From positions 1 to 38,849 of IMG/VR virus record IMGVR_UViG_3300023179_002684: DNA of 38,849 bases. One strand, 5' to 3'. Numbering within the stretch: the stretch's first letter is position 1; each line of letters begins with the position of its first letter. The notes beneath the pieces were generated by a model, which worked only from the letters and a program-made list of their open reading frames with translations, was not told the DNA's origin and ran no database searches. Shown here piece after piece: positions 15,823 to 22,626 of the stretch. Source of the stretch: a virus. The translations under genes were made by a program, and so were the position numbers.

Positions 15823-16512
15823 CTATCGCATGAAATGATAGTCCCCATCGGGGCCATTATCAGAGAACATTCCCATACTCTTAAAGCCTTGTGATGCAAG
15901 GTAGTCAATAATAACTTCCTTCTCAGGAGATCCTATATTATATTCTACATCTCTTAGTTCTACTATAAGGTGCTCGCAGGACTTTAATGATTCCGTTGCC
16001 CCCATGAGAACATCTAGTTCAGCACCCTGAACATCAATTTTAATTAATTGTGGCTTATTCAACATTTTATATTTAGCGAGATCGTCGAGAGTTATTGTTG
16101 TCATTTTAACAATACTTTTATCATCAAAAAGATATTCTGCTGCTGGACTATATTTAGGATTTTCTCTGTAATAAGAATTGCCAGCAAAGTTTTCGTTATT
16201 CTGATAAAACTTAATTTGTTTTCCAGATTCATTGCTAAGTGCTCCAATAAAATACTGTAGTCCACTTTCTAAATATAAAGTTTCAAATGCATCAGTTGCA
16301 TCAAATAAAACTATCTCACTGTCTGGCCAAATCATTTCTGCTCTTTGTGTCCAATGTAGAACACACGCACCTATGTCATATATTGTTGTAGGATAAAAGT
16401 CAAATTGATGTTTTAGCCTAACTAAATAATCATGATGGTTTGTTGGTAGATTTTTATAATCACTTACCTTTTTTATATTTTTAAGTATGTTTTCAGAGTA
16501 TTGCTTTGCCAT
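15823..16512 (-). CDS. FkbM family methyltransferase
   Basis: This 229-residue protein has TTIYDIGACVLHWTQRA (SAM motif I), IVLFDATDAFETLY, TTITLDDLAK and LIKIDVQGAELDVLMGATES, the FkbM signature. It is a second, divergent FkbM and probably methylates a sugar or nucleotide-sugar product of the nearby cluster. It overlaps the endonuclease VII gene by 20 nt. It ends 2 nt from the convergent Stealth-like gene. Confidence 0.9.
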   Translation of the reverse strand: MAKQYSENILKNIKKVSDYKNLPTNHHDYLVRLKHQFDFYPTTIYDIGACVLHWTQRAEMIWPDSEIVLFDATDAFETLYLESGLQYFIGALSNESGKQIKFYQNNENFAGNSYYRENPKYSPAAEYLFDDKSIVKMTTITLDDLAKYKMLNKPQLIKIDVQGAELDVLMGATESLKSCEHLIVELRDVEYNIGSPEKEVIIDYLASQGFKSMGMFSDNGPDGDYHFMR

Positions 16513-16861
16513 TAAGATATCCTATCGCTCTTTCTAATCTTAGCACATCATCCTGAAATACACCAATGCCACGATTACAGTTATGGCATAAAAAGCCTCT
16601 GAAAGAATCTGTTTCATGATTATGATCTACAACCCAAACACTTGCATTGCCACCAGATCCCTTTAATTGATCTTCATTCTTTAGGCATATAGGACATATA
16701 TATCCTGGATTTGGATATCCATATTGTTCTTTTAGTTCTTCCCTGCGCTTTGCTAATTTTTTTGCACAATTTTTACACTCTGGTCTTAGATATCTTCCAC
16801 CGCTAGATGGCGAAAATGCAGACTCATCTAGTTCAAACTTACACTTACTACATGTTTTCAT
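16493..16861 (-). CDS. Recombination endonuclease VII (Holliday junction resolvase)
   Basis: This 122-residue protein has an N-terminal zinc ribbon (Cys4, Cys7, Cys29, Cys32) and an endonuclease VII/HNH core: Cys56-Cys59, DHNHET at 79-84 and CHNCNRG at 92-98. T4 endonuclease VII resolves branched DNA before packaging. The ATG lies only 2 nt behind the tRNA-Gly discriminator, so tRNA 3' processing would leave an almost leaderless mRNA. Confidence 0.92.
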   Translation of the reverse strand: MKTCSKCKFELDESAFSPSSGGRYLRPECKNCAKKLAKRREELKEQYGYPNPGYICPICLKNEDQLKGSGGNASVWVVDHNHETDSFRGFLCHNCNRGIGVFQDDVLRLERAIGYLNGKAIL

Positions 16862-16863
16862 AG

Positions 16864-16934
16864 AGCGGATAGCGGGAATCGGACCCGCACATTAACCTTG
16901 GCAAGGTTACGCACTACCACTATGCAATATCCGC
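16864..16934 (-). tRNA. tRNA-Gly(GCC)
   Basis: This 71-nt tRNA has acceptor GCGGATA/TATCCGC, a 4-bp D stem, anticodon stem TAACC/GGTTA with loop TTGCCAA (anticodon GCC), T stem GCGGG/CCCGC and discriminator U. CCA is not encoded. It sits 4 nt downstream of tRNA-Met and 2 nt upstream of the endonuclease VII ATG. Confidence 0.93.
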
Positions 16935-16938
16935 ACAG

Positions 16939-17012
16939 TAGAGCAGGTAGGACTTGAACCTACGATAACCGAATTATGAGTTCGGGGCCTTGACCAACTT
17001 GGCTACTGCTCC
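16939..17012 (-). tRNA. tRNA with anticodon CAT (elongator Met or Ile2)
   Basis: This 74-nt tRNA has acceptor GGAGCAG/CTGCTCT (first pair G-U), D stem GCC/GGC, anticodon stem CCGAA/TTCGG with loop CTCATAA, T stem GTAGG/CCTAC and discriminator A. The anticodon stem lacks the three G-C pairs of an initiator, so it is elongator Met or a lysidine-modified Ile tRNA. CCA is not encoded. Confidence 0.93.
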
Positions 17013-17013
17013 G

Positions 17014-17163
17014 CTATTTTTCACTAATTAACTTTTTAATATTATTAACTTTAGTATAAGCATCTCCACCAGCATCAATTAGTTCCATAATCTCATCAAA
17101 TGCTTGCTTACGAGCCTTTTTACATCCGTTGCAAGGACAAATCCAATTATTTTTTTTATTCAT
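17014..17163 (-). CDS. Small Cys-rich protein
   Basis: This 49-residue protein begins MNKKNNWICPCNGCKKARKQ AF, a single Cys cluster (C-x-C-x2-C) followed by a helix. The pattern is common in small phage proteins and may bind zinc. Its stop codon ends 1 nt before the tRNA-Met, so gene, tRNA, tRNA and gene form one compact array. Confidence 0.7.
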   Translation of the reverse strand: MNKKNNWICPCNGCKKARKQAFDEIMELIDAGGDAYTKVNNIKKLISEK

Positions 17164-17165
17164 GT

Positions 17166-17900
17166 TTAATCCAATAAATTATTTTTTATTTCCTTTAAAA
17201 CAATTTTATTTGTATGGCTTTTGGTAAACCTAGAATAAAGATCAGTAAAACTAGACTTTGGCCTTATTTGTTTATAAAGTTCCATTTCTATTGCTATGTT
17301 TCTTATCTTATCTGTTAATTCAAATCTTTTCAATTCTACTTTTTTTTCAGTATTAAATTTTAAATAAAAAGCAGGATCATTTTCTTTGACTTTTAATTCA
17401 TTATTGTTTTCCCAAAGTATATATGTAAATGGAAATGGTCTTATCCATTTTGATATATTAAAAGATCCAGATGCTACTGTAGCATATTCTGATGCTACAG
17501 GATTATGTAAATATGGTGCTGTTTGTTCCATTTCAATATCATCTTCTGAAAAAAACAACCAAAAAAAATCTGCATCTACCATATATCTATTATCAAAAGA
17601 TGATGATCTAAGCATCCATGAATTTAGATTTTCACTTTCAAAATGAGGTTCTTCAACTGATCCACCAATTTTTATATAAGAACTAAGAGGTGAATTTACA
17701 ACAAAAGTATTTTTATATAAATTTTGAAATGATGTACATGATTTATAATTTCCAAATCTACCATTAAAATTTACATCTTTTATTGTTTTTGGAAGTGTTT
17801 TAATGATTGGCTTTGGTTCTTCACAAAGCATATTTACTCTATATACTGAGTCTTTGTTTCCCCAAGGTGTCCAATAAACAACTGTTTTATTATTTATCAT
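17166..17900 (-). CDS. Hypothetical phage protein
   Basis: This 244-residue protein opens TVVYWTPWGNKDSVYRVNML. The C-terminal half has FPFTYILWENNNELKVKEND and DPAFYLKFNTEKKVELKRFE, strand-rich segments that recall the protein at 8969-9682. The function is not recognisable. It lies between a glycosyltransferase and tRNA genes and shares the stop/start junction with the former. Confidence 0.65.
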   Translation of the reverse strand: MINNKTVVYWTPWGNKDSVYRVNMLCEEPKPIIKTLPKTIKDVNFNGRFGNYKSCTSFQNLYKNTFVVNSPLSSYIKIGGSVEEPHFESENLNSWMLRSSSFDNRYMVDADFFWLFFSEDDIEMEQTAPYLHNPVASEYATVASGSFNISKWIRPFPFTYILWENNNELKVKENDPAFYLKFNTEKKVELKRFELTDKIRNIAIEMELYKQIRPKSSFTDLYSRFTKSHTNKIVLKEIKNNLLD

Positions 17901-18697
17901 TACACCTTTCCTTGCTGCAAATCATGTTTTCTTTTAATTTTACCTTCACCTACACCAGTCCAATACATGTTATAGTAATTAATGTCATAAGAAAATGTTT
18001 TTAAATGTGCAACGTGTGCGCCAGTGTGTGCATATGCTTGAATACCAGCCTCTTTTGCTTTTCTAAAGAATGAAACATCTTCACTAATAAATTTATTTGC
18101 TGCTTGTTGGTTTTCTCCAAATACAGAAAATTCTCCAGCAACTTCACGAACCTTTGGAACAATTGATCTATGCATTAGAACAAAACCAAAGCCAGCAACA
18201 TCAACAGGAATTAATTGATTTTGTGGCAGTGGATGAATTGCTCTAGTTATATATTTATTATCTGTATCCATATAAAGCGCAGGTGTTGGTTCCATTAGAC
18301 TTTGTTCATTTTCCTGACTTACAAAATACACACCAGTTACTAATGGCTTGGTAATTTTATCTGCTGAATCCCATAATAATTGAAATGCTTCCATGCTCAT
18401 AACAATATCTGAGTCTATCCACATTAACCAATCACTTTCCATATTGTCATACCAATAATCAATAAGAGACTGTCTTTGTCTTGCAATTTGATTACCTTGA
18501 ACACGAATACTGCTTGTTACTTTAATTCCCCTGCGCTGTGCTTCAAGCAGGGTATTTAACAAACCACTTGTAAATCTTCCTTCTACTGTACCACCATCAC
18601 ACCATGCAAACGATACTGTTTCCTTATCGCTATGTCCAGATGTTGGCTTGTCTTGAATATTTTTAGGTTGTGTTTTACTAGGCTGATTCTTGGCCAT
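17900..18697 (-). CDS. GT-A-type glycosyltransferase (GT2-like)
   Basis: This 265-residue protein has SSIRVQGNQIARQRQSLIDY, then WLMWIDSDIVMSMEAF with the DSD metal motif near 107-115, and ISEDVSFFRKAKEAGI in the catalytic acceptor region. HVAHLK follows near the C-terminus. It probably uses a nucleotide sugar. It starts inside the preceding zinc-finger gene with AAAGGAG in that gene's coding sequence. Confidence 0.8.
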   Translation of the reverse strand: MAKNQPSKTQPKNIQDKPTSGHSDKETVSFAWCDGGTVEGRFTSGLLNTLLEAQRRGIKVTSSIRVQGNQIARQRQSLIDYWYDNMESDWLMWIDSDIVMSMEAFQLLWDSADKITKPLVTGVYFVSQENEQSLMEPTPALYMDTDNKYITRAIHPLPQNQLIPVDVAGFGFVLMHRSIVPKVREVAGEFSVFGENQQAANKFISEDVSFFRKAKEAGIQAYAHTGAHVAHLKTFSYDINYYNMYWTGVGEGKIKRKHDLQQGKV

Positions 18698-18806
18698 TCT
18701 TATGCTCCTTTAGATGACGTGATAATGTATCGTGAGCAAAGATCCCCCAACGGACTTCAAGTTCTTTCCCACACTTGTTGCAAACTGCTACTCTACCTTT
18801 TTCCAT
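18678..18806 (-). CDS. Small C2H2-like zinc finger protein
   Basis: This 42-residue protein has CNKCGKELE at 9-17 and later H-x5-H and H-x2-H positions (HDTLSRHLKEH), so a single zinc finger is likely. The start is leaderless: TTGACA-17-TACAAT ends 6 nt before the ATG. It overlaps the downstream glycosyltransferase gene. Confidence 0.65.
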   Translation of the reverse strand: MEKGRVAVCNKCGKELEVRWGIFAHDTLSRHLKEHKNGQESA

Positions 18807-18812
18807 AAATCT

Positions 18813-18841
18813 ATTGTACACTAAATATTTTTATTTGTCAA
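18813..18841 (-). promoter_or_regulatory. Leaderless consensus promoter
   Basis: On the - strand, TTGACA (18841-18836) and TACAAT (18818-18813) are 17 bp apart. The ATG follows after 6 nt, at the expected start site. Confidence 0.8.
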
Positions 18842-19285
18842 TTATTCACAAATATATGAAAATGACATATGAAATTTATCTTCTGTTGCAGCATTGAACG
18901 GGGTATTGAAATCCATTGGCTCATCTTCTCCAGATCCAGCATGTTGCCACAGTGTCATTGTAGAACTTGAAGGCGATAGGTGTCCTTTAAGACTATAATG
19001 TTTAAGAGATGGTAATGTATCATGAGCAGAACCACCATAAACATCTGTATGATATTTAGATGCAAAAGGCAAAGTTAAAGAATATTGACCAGTGCCAAAA
19101 TTAGTTACGGTTGTATATAAAACATCAATTTGTAGCATAACCCAATTGCCAATTTTAATATATGATCCAGTTGCTGGAGTTCCAGTAAATGTAAGACCTG
19201 TACCAGACCATGTTGGACTATATGAATTTATCTGAGTTGTAAGTCCGCCTACATCACCAAAAGCAGGATGTGTAAAACGTGCCAT
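18842..19285 (-). CDS. Tail-fibre-like C-terminal domain protein
   Basis: This 147-residue protein has YSPTWSGTGLTFTGTPATGS and FGTGQYSLTLPF, a beta-rich module that occurs at the ends of many phage minor tail and fibre proteins. Here it stands alone. It may be a separately encoded receptor-binding tip, or a structural decoration protein. Confidence 0.7.
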   Translation of the reverse strand: MARFTHPAFGDVGGLTTQINSYSPTWSGTGLTFTGTPATGSYIKIGNWVMLQIDVLYTTVTNFGTGQYSLTLPFASKYHTDVYGGSAHDTLPSLKHYSLKGHLSPSSSTMTLWQHAGSGEDEPMDFNTPFNAATEDKFHMSFSYICE

Positions 19286-19566
19286 TAGTCTTTAGACTCC
19301 AGCCCAGTTTTAATAACTGCAGCAGTTAGTCCACTTGTGGAAGCGACAATGTAAAGATGATCTTTCGACGGTAGTTCAAAAGATATTGAATGATTAGGAA
19401 GAATCCTAAAGCCATAACTAGATGTTGTAACTCCCTCGCCACCTACATAAACATAGCCTGCTGTATTATTATTCTGAATTGTAATATCAAAGCCAGAATG
19501 AGTGGAACCAGGAGTTAGTTTGGTTGCACTATCACTAGCAAGTGTGTATATTTGATGTTCTGTCAT
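19285..19566 (-). CDS. Small beta-rich tail-associated protein
   Basis: This 93-residue protein has HSGFDITIQNNNTAGYVYVG and SYGFRILPNHSISFELP, a jelly-roll-like pattern typical of phage surface proteins. Its stop overlaps the start of the 147-residue fibre-like protein (TAATG), so they are probably made in step. Confidence 0.65.
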   Translation of the reverse strand: MTEHQIYTLASDSATKLTPGSTHSGFDITIQNNNTAGYVYVGGEGVTTSSYGFRILPNHSISFELPSKDHLYIVASTSGLTAAVIKTGLESKD

Positions 19567-19578
19567 AAGATTATTATA

Positions 19579-19740
19579 TCACCTCTGTTTTGGTTCTAGT
19601 TTGTCCCAGTGCCCTGCAGGACTTCCTTGATACATTTGTCCAGTTTCTCTATCAATGAGAAGCCATTTAGTTGGTGCTAAAGTCTTTACAACAAGCAACA
19701 CTTCTTCTAAAGTTTCGGGGTATTGAAAAGACTCACGCAT
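19579..19740 (-). CDS. Small hypothetical protein
   Basis: This 53-residue protein ends QMYQGSPAGHWDKLEPKQR, a pattern seen in short phage proteins. The start at 19740 is preferred because it overlaps the previous stop; a longer form would overlap that gene by over 70 nt. Function unknown. Confidence 0.6.
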   Translation of the reverse strand: MRESFQYPETLEEVLLVVKTLAPTKWLLIDRETGQMYQGSPAGHWDKLEPKQR

Positions 19741-20380
19741 TATCGTCCCTGTTCGTAATGTCGTAATGATATGAATCAGAATCTTCTGTAATCCATTTAG
19801 CAGCATCTTCTACATCCCATTTGCGGGTATTGATTAAGCGATGTATAACAGGCTTACCAGGCTTAGTAGTGAAGGAAGGCTCTAAGGCAAAGATACGATT
19901 GTTTGGCTGAATAGCAAAGTTACCATCATCACGCTGAATAACATGACCACACTTATGTTGGCCAGGGTTTTCAGAATAACCATCATCTAAACTATTTGCA
20001 TCTCCGCTATACCAGTCAAGAGTAAATAAATATTTGCCAGATATCTTAGTCTTAGTTCTATCCATATAGAACATACGAAGGTTTGCAAGATTTGAAAACT
20101 TTGTCACGGTAATAAAAGGACTAAATGAATTCCACAATACTAGATTATGTATATCAACTTCAGGCACATTAGGTTCGGCGCAGAACGCATTGATTGGCAT
20201 ACGCCACCAGATACCACCATCTTCCATCATAAAGTGAAATAGTGGACTGCGGTTCGGTACACTGGAAACGCCAAAGATCACGCAAGGTAAGTAAACGTCG
20301 TGGCTATCTTTTTGGTTCCGCAAAAAATTACCCCGCACATAACATTCAATCGGCGGGATGTTAGCATTTAATTCGGGCAT
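19733..20380 (-). CDS. Hypothetical phage protein
   Basis: This 215-residue protein is rich in aromatic residues and Asn, with PLFHFMMEDGGIWWRMPINA in the first half. No family is recognised. The start is leaderless: extended -10 TGGTAGAAT ends exactly 6 nt before the ATG. It is followed by a coupled small gene. Confidence 0.65.
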   Translation of the reverse strand: MPELNANIPPIECYVRGNFLRNQKDSHDVYLPCVIFGVSSVPNRSPLFHFMMEDGGIWWRMPINAFCAEPNVPEVDIHNLVLWNSFSPFITVTKFSNLANLRMFYMDRTKTKISGKYLFTLDWYSGDANSLDDGYSENPGQHKCGHVIQRDDGNFAIQPNNRIFALEPSFTTKPGKPVIHRLINTRKWDVEDAAKWITEDSDSYHYDITNRDDNA

Positions 20381-20386
20381 AAGTCA

Positions 20387-20395
20387 ATTCTACCA
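20387..20395 (-). promoter_or_regulatory. Extended -10, leaderless promoter
   Basis: On the - strand, TGGTAGAAT lies 6 nt before the ATG at 20380. The ATG is therefore at the predicted transcription start. Confidence 0.65.
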
Positions 20396-20421
20396 TCTCG
20401 GCGCAAAAGAGATATCAAACC

Positions 20422-20451
20422 ACCATCCGCCCCTTTGCAGGGCGGTATGGT
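20422..20451 (-). terminator. Hairpin after the 20452-20628 gene
   Basis: Directly behind the stop codon, two stacked stems (ACCAT/ATGGT and CCGCCC/GGGCGG) close a 6-nt loop. There is no long U-run, so it may be a weak terminator or an mRNA-end stabiliser. Confidence 0.55.
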
Positions 20452-20628
20452 TTAAAAATCCCCGTATGCGTATTCGTCACTATTCATATTCACCATTCTA
20501 GATTTGCCACAAGGACAAGGTGGAGACTGATGAATGTTCTTTGGATCAATGTCCGAGATAATAGCCATAATGGTTTTGCACATTGGACATTTGAATAACC
20601 ATTTTGATGTGTATTTACTTTCTTCCAC
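20452..20628 (-). CDS. Zinc ribbon protein
   Basis: This 58-residue protein has CPMCKTIM and CPCGKSRM, a two-knuckle zinc ribbon. GTG at 20628 is chosen because GGAGG sits 6 nt upstream; the alternative TTG lies directly against that site. It overlaps the upstream gene's stop. Confidence 0.65.
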   Translation of the reverse strand: MEESKYTSKWLFKCPMCKTIMAIISDIDPKNIHQSPPCPCGKSRMVNMNSDEYAYGDF

Positions 20629-20851
20629 GAGCAACCTCCGCTGCTTGCATTCTCATTCCCAAACCATTCAACTGAGACGACCCGCCAAGATCGATTGATT
20701 CAATCTGACTGGCTATACGCTCACGCATTTCATTTTCAATGGCTATAATTGTCTTCCCGACTGTGCCCCACATGGAAGCACCAAAGTTTTTATGTACTTC
20801 ATTCCAAAAGTATTTACCTACTTCTGTTGTTATTTCATCTTCAAAATTCAT
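20615..20851 (-). CDS. Small hypothetical protein
   Basis: This 78-residue protein is amphipathic (GKTIIAIENEMRERIASQIE) and ends QAAEVARGRK. The start at 20851 is chosen because GAGGAAG lies upstream and the longer version overlaps a membrane-protein gene in another frame. Function unknown. Confidence 0.6.
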   Translation of the reverse strand: MNFEDEITTEVGKYFWNEVHKNFGASMWGTVGKTIIAIENEMRERIASQIESIDLGGSSQLNGLGMRMQAAEVARGRK

Positions 20852-20975
20852 TTTCTTCTTCCTCTTCAAAGTCAAGATCTTCAAATGCTTTTGCTAAATC
20901 GCTAAATGCCTTGTATGCACCAAAGGCTGCAATAAAGGCAGCAAGCGCAAGTATCGTAATCTTTTTATTTCCCAT
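20841..20975 (-). CDS. Small membrane protein
   Basis: This 44-residue protein has one membrane segment (KKITILALAAFIAAFGAYKA) followed by an acidic tail (FEDLDFEEEEENEF). It overlaps both neighbours by about 11 nt, which supports it as a coupled gene. Confidence 0.6.
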   Translation of the reverse strand: MGNKKITILALAAFIAAFGAYKAFSDLAKAFEDLDFEEEEENEF

Positions 20976-21345
20976 AATTAATTACCTTAAATGCATCGCC
21001 TGTTTCTTCATCTATAAAGTCCCAATGAAACTCTTCCCAATAAGGAACACCATCTTCATTGTAATCATCCCATCCAGGACCTTCCATATCTAAATCATAA
21101 ACATAAAATGTTCCATACTTATTATAAATAGGCCAAAAAGTATCCCAAAGAAATAAATTAACTTTATATCTCCAACCAGTATACCCGTTATCTTCCATGT
21201 AGGATACATCTAGTAGGCCTCTTGATGCAATGCCACCTAGCCAGTTTGCAATCCAGCGTAAAGGGCGACGGGATTTATGAATAGCCACAGAGTCATCTAA
21301 AATAGACCTAACCTCATTCATACTGTCTAATTGATCATAAGGCAT
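20965..21345 (-). CDS. Hypothetical protein rich in Trp and Tyr
   Basis: This 126-residue protein has a strongly aromatic, acidic C-terminal half (DDYNEDGVPYWEEFHWDFID) and RPLRWIANWLGGIASRGLLD in the middle. No family is recognised. It overlaps the upstream membrane protein gene by 11 nt. Confidence 0.6.
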   Translation of the reverse strand: MPYDQLDSMNEVRSILDDSVAIHKSRRPLRWIANWLGGIASRGLLDVSYMEDNGYTGWRYKVNLFLWDTFWPIYNKYGTFYVYDLDMEGPGWDDYNEDGVPYWEEFHWDFIDEETGDAFKVINYGK

Positions 21346-21493
21346 ATGCCAACACTCCTAATAGAAATCCTATAATGAAGGAAGCCCCGACCAAGGTAGA
21401 GATAAAACGCTTTTCAAGATAGCGTTTGATGACAGCCCGTTCTACCTCACGGTCTACTTCATAAATTTCCTCGTCAATATAGTATTCAGCCAT
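21335..21493 (-). CDS. Small membrane protein
   Basis: This 52-residue protein has an acidic and basic N-terminal helix (DEEIYEVDREVERAVIKRYL) then one membrane segment (STLVGASFIIGFLLGVLAYA). The start is leaderless: TTGACT-17-TATACT ends 6 nt before the ATG. Confidence 0.65.
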   Translation of the reverse strand: MAEYYIDEEIYEVDREVERAVIKRYLEKRFISTLVGASFIIGFLLGVLAYAL

Positions 21494-21499
21494 CAAACC

Positions 21500-21528
21500 A
21501 GTATACCCCATTTCGGGCGGGGAGTCAA
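21500..21528 (-). promoter_or_regulatory. Leaderless promoter
   Basis: On the - strand, TTGACT (21528-21523) and TATACT (21505-21500) are 17 bp apart and the ATG at 21493 follows after 6 nt. The -35 overlaps the stop of the upstream micro-gene. Confidence 0.75.
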
Positions 21529-21584
21529 ATAAAGACTACGATTAAAGTAACTAAAGGAAGTATCCACCATATATGCTTAAGCAT
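21525..21584 (-). CDS. Membrane micro-peptide
   Basis: This 19-residue peptide (MLKHIWWILPLVTLIVVFI) is a single membrane helix. TGAGGAATAAC precedes its ATG. It is short, so the call rests on the ribosome site and on its fit between two genes. Confidence 0.4.
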   Translation of the reverse strand: MLKHIWWILPLVTLIVVFI

Positions 21585-21585
21585 G

Positions 21586-21819
21586 TTATTCCTCAAATGA
21601 GGTTTGGGATTCTAGCATAGCGTTGATATCGCCATTAAGAGGATCATGGTTTGGGCATACGGGAAAGAGTTGATAGCCAATTGCTTTTATACCCTCGGAT
21701 TTTTGATTACAGAAATAGCACTTAGCCATAAACGCTAGGTTCTTCTGTCGCATATCGTCCAGTAATTGGACTAGGCGTACATCTTTATACCATTGCGTGT
21801 TTTGGCTAGGCATGGACAT
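21586..21819 (-). CDS. Zinc-binding hypothetical protein
   Basis: This 77-residue protein has KCYFCNQKSEG near 33-43 and VCPNHDP near 54-60, a CxxC plus CxxH arrangement. It overlaps the upstream 36-residue gene. Function unknown. Confidence 0.65.
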   Translation of the reverse strand: MSMPSQNTQWYKDVRLVQLLDDMRQKNLAFMAKCYFCNQKSEGIKAIGYQLFPVCPNHDPLNGDINAMLESQTSFEE

Positions 21820-21916
21820 ATCCCATTACATAGGCACAGGTTTTACAGACATACATGGTTTGGTTTGGTAAAACCATTTTAGTAAATGTGTGTTTGTCAT
21901 CATCACAGTATCGCAT
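21806..21916 (-). CDS. Small zinc knuckle protein
   Basis: This 36-residue protein has CDDDKHT at 4-10 and CKTC at 24-27. TTAGGAGAAC lies directly before the ATG. The start follows a member of the repeated hairpin family by about 19 nt. A longer reading in another frame through this region is rejected. Confidence 0.6.
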   Translation of the reverse strand: MRYCDDDKHTFTKMVLPNQTMYVCKTCAYVMGYVHA

Positions 21917-21934
21917 AGTTCTCCTAATTTTAAT

Positions 21935-21954
21935 GAGCAGTTTTTCTCATACTC
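21935..21954 (-). repeat. Copy 2 of the hairpin family
   Basis: On the - strand it reads CTCCTGAGTA, then TGAGAAAAAC, then TGCTC. The stem has one G-U pair. It lies between a structured leader and the ribosome site of the 21806-21916 gene. Confidence 0.55.
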
Positions 21955-22046
21955 AGGAGACTGCTTCCAATTTCTGTGGATGGGGTGGAGCAAATTTATC
22001 AGATCCCCATATGCGGTTTTGTGGTTGCAGGTTACCCTGCTTAACA

Positions 22047-22055
22047 ATTATAGCA
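22047..22055 (-). promoter_or_regulatory. Extended -10 promoter with GNRA hairpin at the predicted 5' end
   Basis: TGCTATAAT on the - strand (22055-22047) is followed by GCAGG-GTAA-CCTGC, a 5-bp hairpin with a GNRA-type tetraloop at the start of the transcript. The leader would run about 120 nt to the ATG at 21916. Confidence 0.55.
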
Positions 22056-22196
22056 TAAAAAGTTCTTACTAAAATAAAAATGATATTCCATTCGTGGAGG
22101 AAAGTGGAGGGAAGTGGGGAATGGAGCACTTTTCATAGGGGGCTTCGTAATGCCAAACCCCAAACCTTTCAATCCCGATATCCCCGATATGGGCGT

Positions 22197-22225
22197 ATCA
22201 TACACTAAGATATATGGTTTGTCAA
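22197..22225 (-). promoter_or_regulatory. Leftward consensus promoter
   Basis: On the - strand, TTGACA (22225-22220) and TATGAT (22202-22197) are 17 bp apart. The transcript would start near 22190 and run through a long leader to the genes below 21916. Confidence 0.7.
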
Positions 22226-22420
22226 GTCCTAAATACCGCCCAAAAAATGTAGAAAAATATAACAAAACGTTATAATAATATAACAAAATGTTACAATACC
22301 AAACCAAAATATCCAGAAATCTGGGAAAAAATAAATGGGGTTCGTAATGTCTTATATATGGGGGATTAGGGATACTTTTCTATACCCGCCCCTGCGGGGC
22401 CGCCGCCTGCGGCGGGGTAT

Positions 22421-22449
22421 TTGACAAAGATCGTAATGTCCTGTATACT
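22421..22449 (+). promoter_or_regulatory. Consensus promoter with CGTAAT operator in the spacer
   Basis: TTGACA (22421-22426) and TATACT (22444-22449) are 17 bp apart. The repeat motif ATCGTAATGTC fills most of the spacer, which suggests a repressor site over the promoter. GC-rich hairpins lie just upstream. Confidence 0.75.
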
Positions 22450-22455
22450 TATAAG

Positions 22456-22499
22456 TACATTGAGATCAGGTTACCTTTCTGGCCTGGTCTCAATTTTTT
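22456..22499 (+). ncRNA. Very short promoter-terminator transcript
   Basis: The promoter at 22421-22449 should start RNA near 22456. An 11-bp hairpin (22460-22470 with 22483-22493, one G-U pair) is followed by TTTTTT (22494-22499), an intrinsic terminator. The product would be about 45 nt. It may be a tiny RNA, a leader/attenuator, or a decoy promoter. Confidence 0.6.
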
Positions 22500-22514
22500 A
22501 TGGTTTGGGAGTAC

Positions 22515-22543
22515 TTGACAAAAGATACAAGGTTTGGTATACT
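22515..22543 (+). promoter_or_regulatory. Second consensus promoter with GGTTTGG in the spacer
   Basis: TTGACA (22515-22520) and TATACT (22538-22543) are 17 bp apart, and GGTTTGG occupies the 3' end of the spacer. No gene follows on this strand before the - strand genes at 22807. Confidence 0.7.
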
Positions 22544-22555
22544 GCAAACTTTCTG

Positions 22556-22626
22556 GCGGGGCTACGGTTTGATCGTTCGTAATGTCTCGTTCAGCGGGGG
22601 CTACGGTTTGGCCGTTCGTAATGTCT
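22556..22626 (+). repeat. Two direct repeats of about 32 bp
   Basis: GCGGGG..CTACGGTTTG (22556-22587) recurs with one extra G and few changes at 22594-22626, both ending GTTCGTAATGTCT. Each unit holds one GGTTTG and one CGTAAT motif, like paired operators or iterons. Confidence 0.7.

Noticed and set aside
19567-19580. TATAAT 3 nt before the ATG at 19566
   Set aside because: The gap is too short for a leaderless start and a good AGAGGTGAT ribosome site overlaps it, so the match is probably incidental.
21826-22047. 73-codon - strand frame over the hairpin
   Set aside because: Its start overlaps the -10 box at 22047-22052 and the frame runs through the hairpin and the ribosome site of the 36-residue gene, which fits better.
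22041-22307. Open reading frame of 88 codons on the - strand
   Set aside because: It crosses two consensus promoters and repeat motifs, has low-complexity hydrophobic sequence at its start and no ribosome site. The region is better read as control DNA.
22341-22626. Possible CRISPR array
   Set aside because: Repeats are short and unevenly spaced, with copies on both strands and inside promoters; there are no uniform spacers and no cas genes.
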